Assembly (NCBI RefSeq): GCF_947498515.1
Contig: NZ_CANMKO010000007.1
Location: 1-64,000 of the forward strand
Direction of reading: 5' to 3'
Source of the DNA: an uncultured Pelagimonas sp.
GTDB taxonomy: Bacteria; Pseudomonadota; Alphaproteobacteria; Rhodobacterales; Rhodobacteraceae
DNA: 64,000 nt
Part shown: piece after piece, positions 61,634-64,000 of the stretch
Layout: each line of letters begins with the position of its first letter
Numbering within the stretch: the stretch's first letter is position 1
Made by a program: the position numbers and the translations under genes
The notes under the pieces: generated by a model
Seen by the model: only the letters and a program-made list of their open reading frames with translations
The model's database searches: none
What the model was told of the DNA's origin: nothing

Positions 61634-62737
61634 TTACAGGCTCGCATCCAATGCTGCGATGATGATGTCACCCATTTCGCTTGTGGAAACAGGGGTTACA
61701 CCCTCTTCGCCCAACAAATCTGCGGTGCGAACGCCATCGGACAGGACTTTTTCGATCGCAGCTTCGAGGCGATCTGCCTCGGCCCCTTGGTCAAAGCTAT
61801 AGCGCAACGCCATGGCAAAGCTGAGGATACAAGCGATTGGGTTGGCTTTGCCCTGACCGGTGATGTCAGGCGCGGAACCATGAACCGGTTCGTACATGGC
61901 TTTGGGGCGACCATTGGCCATCGGCGCGCCGAGCGAGGCCGACGGCAACATGCCCAAAGATCCGGTTAGCATTGCTGCGCAATCAGACAGGATGTCACCA
62001 AACAGGTTGTCAGTCAGGATAACGTCAAACTGCTTGGGCGCACGAACCAGCTGCATCGCACCGTTGTCGGCGTACATATGGCTCAGCTCAACCTCAGGGT
62101 AGTCAGCGGCAACGCGGCTAACCACTTCGCGCCACAAGATACCCGATTCCATAACGTTGGCTTTTTCCATCGAACACAACTTTTTGTTGCGGCGCATGGC
62201 CAGTTCAAAGGCACTGCGGGCGGCGCGTTCGATTTCGGATTCGGTATAGCGTTGGGTGTTGATACCGACGCGCTCGTTACCTTCTTCAAAGATACCGCGC
62301 GGTTCGCCGAAATACACACCCGAGGTCAGTTCGCGGACGATCATGATGTCAAGACCGGCAACAATATCGCGCTTTAGAGACGAAAAATCAGCCAAGGCAT
62401 CAAAGCATTGGGCCGGGCGCAAATTAGAATACAGGTCCATTTCCTTGCGCAGGCGAAGAAGGCCGCGCTCTGGTTTGACGCTAAAATCCAAGTCATCATA
62501 TTTCGGGCCACCAACAGCGCCCAACAAAACCGCGTCGGCTTCTTGCGCCTTGGCCATAGTGTCATCATGCAATGGCACACCATGCGCGTCATAGGCAGCA
62601 CCGCCGACAAGATCTTCGCTCACGTCAAAAGCCAGATCACGCTTGTCGCCAAACCATGTGATGATCTTGCGCACTTCGGCCATAACTTCGGGGCCAATCC
62701 CGTCACCGGGGAGGATAAGAAGCGAGGGGTTGGTCAT
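61634..62737 (-). CDS. leuB: 3-isopropylmalate dehydrogenase
   Basis: Leucine biosynthesis enzyme of 367 residues, oxidising and decarboxylating 3-isopropylmalate with NAD. The start [13 protein letters not shown], the substrate Arg region [34 protein letters not shown], catalytic Lys-type stretch [12 protein letters not shown], and the metal-binding NLFGDILSD are all present. The C-terminal NAD loop [18 protein letters not shown] is complete. The gene ends at the terminator at 61574-61606; leuC and leuD are not in the window. Confidence 0.96.
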   Translation of the reverse strand: MTNPSLLILPGDGIGPEVMAEVRKIITWFGDKRDLAFDVSEDLVGGAAYDAHGVPLHDDTMAKAQEADAVLLGAVGGPKYDDLDFSVKPERGLLRLRKEMDLYSNLRPAQCFDALADFSSLKRDIVAGLDIMIVRELTSGVYFGEPRGIFEEGNERVGINTQRYTESEIERAARSAFELAMRRNKKLCSMEKANVMESGILWREVVSRVAADYPEVELSHMYADNGAMQLVRAPKQFDVILTDNLFGDILSDCAAMLTGSLGMLPSASLGAPMANGRPKAMYEPVHGSAPDITGQGKANPIACILSFAMALRYSFDQGAEADRLEAAIEKVLSDGVRTADLLGEEGVTPVSTSEMGDIIIAALDASL

Positions 62738-62794
62738 GAGAGCTGTCCTTTGTCCTTTGAGTTGCCATGGGCCTAGCCCGCAGCGCCCGCAGGG

Positions 62795-63691
62795 TCAAGA
62801 AACGCTGGGCAAAAGGCCGGAAGCAAGGGCATCCCAGACACGCTTTATTCGCGGGGTAGAACGAACGGCCTCATGCGCCGCCAACCATAGCGGCAAAGTC
62901 GGTAAAGGAAGCTCGGGAAACAAGCGCTCTACATCTGGATGGGCGTCTCCGATACAAACTTGCGCAAACCCAATACCACAGCCAGCTCGGATTAACTCCC
63001 AGTAGGCCGTGTGGTGATCACAACGTGTTGTGAACCAGTCTCGCTGCGCCTCTATCCCAATATCGCGCATTCCACGCAAAATATCATCGTTTTGGTCATA
63101 CCCGACCAAATCGCATTGAAGCATTTCATCAAAGCTTTGCGGGCGGCCAACGCGATCCAGAAATGTCGTAGCCGCGTAAATGCCAAGCTCAAGTTCACCC
63201 AAATGCCGTGTCACGATGTCGAGCTGAGTGGGTTCGTACATTCGAACGGCAATGTCTGCCTCTCTGTACAAAAGGTTTTCAGTTCGATCCGAAGCAACAA
63301 GATCAACCGTAATATCCGGCTCTTCGGCGCGTAATCGGGCTAAAATCGGTGGTAATTGATACTGAGCGGTGAACACACTGGCCGTTATTCGAACAGGTCC
63401 GGACAGTTTGTCTGAACGACCCGCAGCGGTGAGACTTAGCGCACGTAACCCATCTGCCATAGCCTGTGCATGCGGCAGTAGCGCCAAGCCGGTATCTGTA
63501 GGCGACAACCCCCTAGCCTGCCTCGTAAAAAGGGAAACCTCGAGATCGGCTTCGATCTGTTTTATCTGGCGGCCGACCGTGGGTTGGGACACTCCAAGTC
63601 GACGCGCCGCTTGAGACAGAGAACCGGTTTCCGCCACCGCGAGAAAGGATTGGATCAATGACCAATCTAGGTTTGAAAGCGCCGCATCCAT
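62795..63691 (-). CDS. LysR-family transcriptional regulator
   Basis: LysR-type regulator of 298 residues. The helix-turn-helix is SLSQAARRLGVSQPTVGRQI near residue 24, and a C-terminal effector-binding domain follows (PVRITASVFTAQYQLPPIL). It is divergent from a truncated Rossmann-fold gene, with 95 bases between them. An 11-base palindrome AATTGGCAATT at 63718-63728 may be its operator. Effector unknown. Confidence 0.92.
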   Translation of the reverse strand: MDAALSNLDWSLIQSFLAVAETGSLSQAARRLGVSQPTVGRQIKQIEADLEVSLFTRQARGLSPTDTGLALLPHAQAMADGLRALSLTAAGRSDKLSGPVRITASVFTAQYQLPPILARLRAEEPDITVDLVASDRTENLLYREADIAVRMYEPTQLDIVTRHLGELELGIYAATTFLDRVGRPQSFDEMLQCDLVGYDQNDDILRGMRDIGIEAQRDWFTTRCDHHTAYWELIRAGCGIGFAQVCIGDAHPDVERLFPELPLPTLPLWLAAHEAVRSTPRIKRVWDALASGLLPSVS

Positions 63692-63717
63692 TCAGTGATG
63701 AATACATGCAATGCAAA

Positions 63718-63728
63718 AATTGGCAATT
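63718..63728. promoter_or_regulatory. palindrome in the LysR divergent promoter
   Basis: AATTGGCAATT is a perfect inverted repeat with one central base, between the divergent LysR and Rossmann-fold genes. LysR regulators often bind such AT-rich dyads. Confidence 0.4.
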
Positions 63729-63786
63729 CCCTATTTAAAATGAATGGGTCACCCTTGGGCAGCGACAGGAAAATGAGGTCATAACA

Positions 63787-64000
63787 ATGGGAACGGTTTT
63801 AATTTTGGGGGCCAATGGCCGATTTGGTCGACACGCCGCCGAAGCATTTTGGAACGCAGGCTGGCGTGTTCATCTTTTTGACCGTGCAAGGGACGACCTA
63901 GCGCTGGCCGCAACGGGCGTGGATGTCATCATCAATGCATGGAACCCCTCCTATACGGACTGGGCTATGCAGTTGCCAAACTTGAGGAAACAGGTGATTT
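63787..64000 (+). CDS. Rossmann-fold NAD(P)-binding protein, N-terminus only (window edge)
   Basis: Begins MGTVLILGANGRFGRHAAEA, an NAD(P)-binding glycine-rich motif typical of NAD-dependent epimerases and NmrA-like proteins. About 71 codons are in the window. A GAGG site precedes the ATG at 63787. It is divergent from the LysR gene and is its likely target. Its full function cannot be judged. Confidence 0.75.
   Translation, partial: MGTVLILGANGRFGRHAAEAFWNAGWRVHLFDRARDDLALAATGVDVIINAWNPSYTDWAMQLPNLRKQVI

Noticed and set aside
1-64000. CRISPR array, transposase, integrase, phage or toxin-antitoxin cassette
   Set aside because: No regularly spaced direct repeats, no transposase or integrase motifs and no antitoxin-toxin pairs were seen; the gene content is conserved chromosomal type.

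Overview
The window looks like a chromosomal segment of a marine-type Rhodobacterales (Roseobacter-group) alphaproteobacterium. The evidence is the moderately high GC, the dense ATGA-overlapping operons, an alphaproteobacterial flagellar set (fliF-fliH-fliN-fliP divergent from fliL and a motE-like gene) with a CtrA-type TTAA-N7-TTA(A/G) box, a Kbl/Tdh pair, an SseB-family gene behind an Fe-S type uracil-DNA glycosylase, and a homogentisate cluster with a DUF2783 gene. No phage, insertion sequence or CRISPR array was found. The content is mostly ordinary chromosomal housekeeping and catabolism.

Layout. 1-2.6 kb: end of a capsule module (UDP-sugar dehydrogenase start, KpsE-like co-polymerase, KpsT-like ATPase) without a KpsM permease. 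2.8-7.1 kb: NhaA antiporter, an ArsR repressor with an ArsP-type permease behind a clear inverted-repeat operator, and the divergent uracil-DNA glycosylase and SseB genes. 7.1-13.7 kb: one six-gene minus-strand operon of an oligopeptide-type ABC importer without a local binding protein, an aldehyde dehydrogenase, an SDR dehydrogenase and a P1/S58 self-cleaving hydrolase. 14-18.7 kb: Pit-type phosphate transporter, then a DUF4173 membrane protein translationally coupled to a CreB/CreC-like two-component pair. 18.7-28.2 kb: homogentisate (tyrosine/aromatic) catabolism, with hmgA, fahA, maiA, a flavin monooxygenase, an aberrant MBL-fold protein, two small membrane proteins, two MarR regulators, a sulfotransferase and a VOC enzyme, tied together by shared operator-like boxes. 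28.2-33 kb: threonine catabolism (tdh-kbl) and tex. 33-36 kb: exopolysaccharide initiation and export genes. 36-40.6 kb: phosphatase, nicotinamidase, Hsp70-like, tRNA hydroxylase and mutarotase. 41-46 kb: flagellar genes. 46-52 kb: L,D-transpeptidase, the tesA-ybbA-ybbP arrangement and an inositol-monophosphatase-family gene. 52-57 kb: glycine cleavage operon gcvT-gcvH-gcvP behind a tandem glycine riboswitch, and an NsrR-like regulator. 57-64 kb: gamma-glutamylcyclotransferase-like gene, gltX, sugar kinase, a decayed tRNA-Pro, an EamA transporter, leuB, and a LysR gene divergent from a truncated Rossmann-fold gene.

The most interesting points are regulatory and architectural. The homogentisate operon carries unexplained passengers and no 4-hydroxyphenylpyruvate dioxygenase. 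Three related palindromes sit at two MarR-controlled promoters. Two FNR/Dnr-type boxes occur, one beside an NsrR-like gene. CtrA-type boxes precede both a flagellar and an exopolysaccharide gene. The CreC-like kinase has almost no periplasmic sensor but is coupled to a DUF4173 protein. The tRNA-Pro(CGG) has lost most of its T-stem pairing. None of these amounts to a clearly new defence or mobile system; I found no convincing signal of one.
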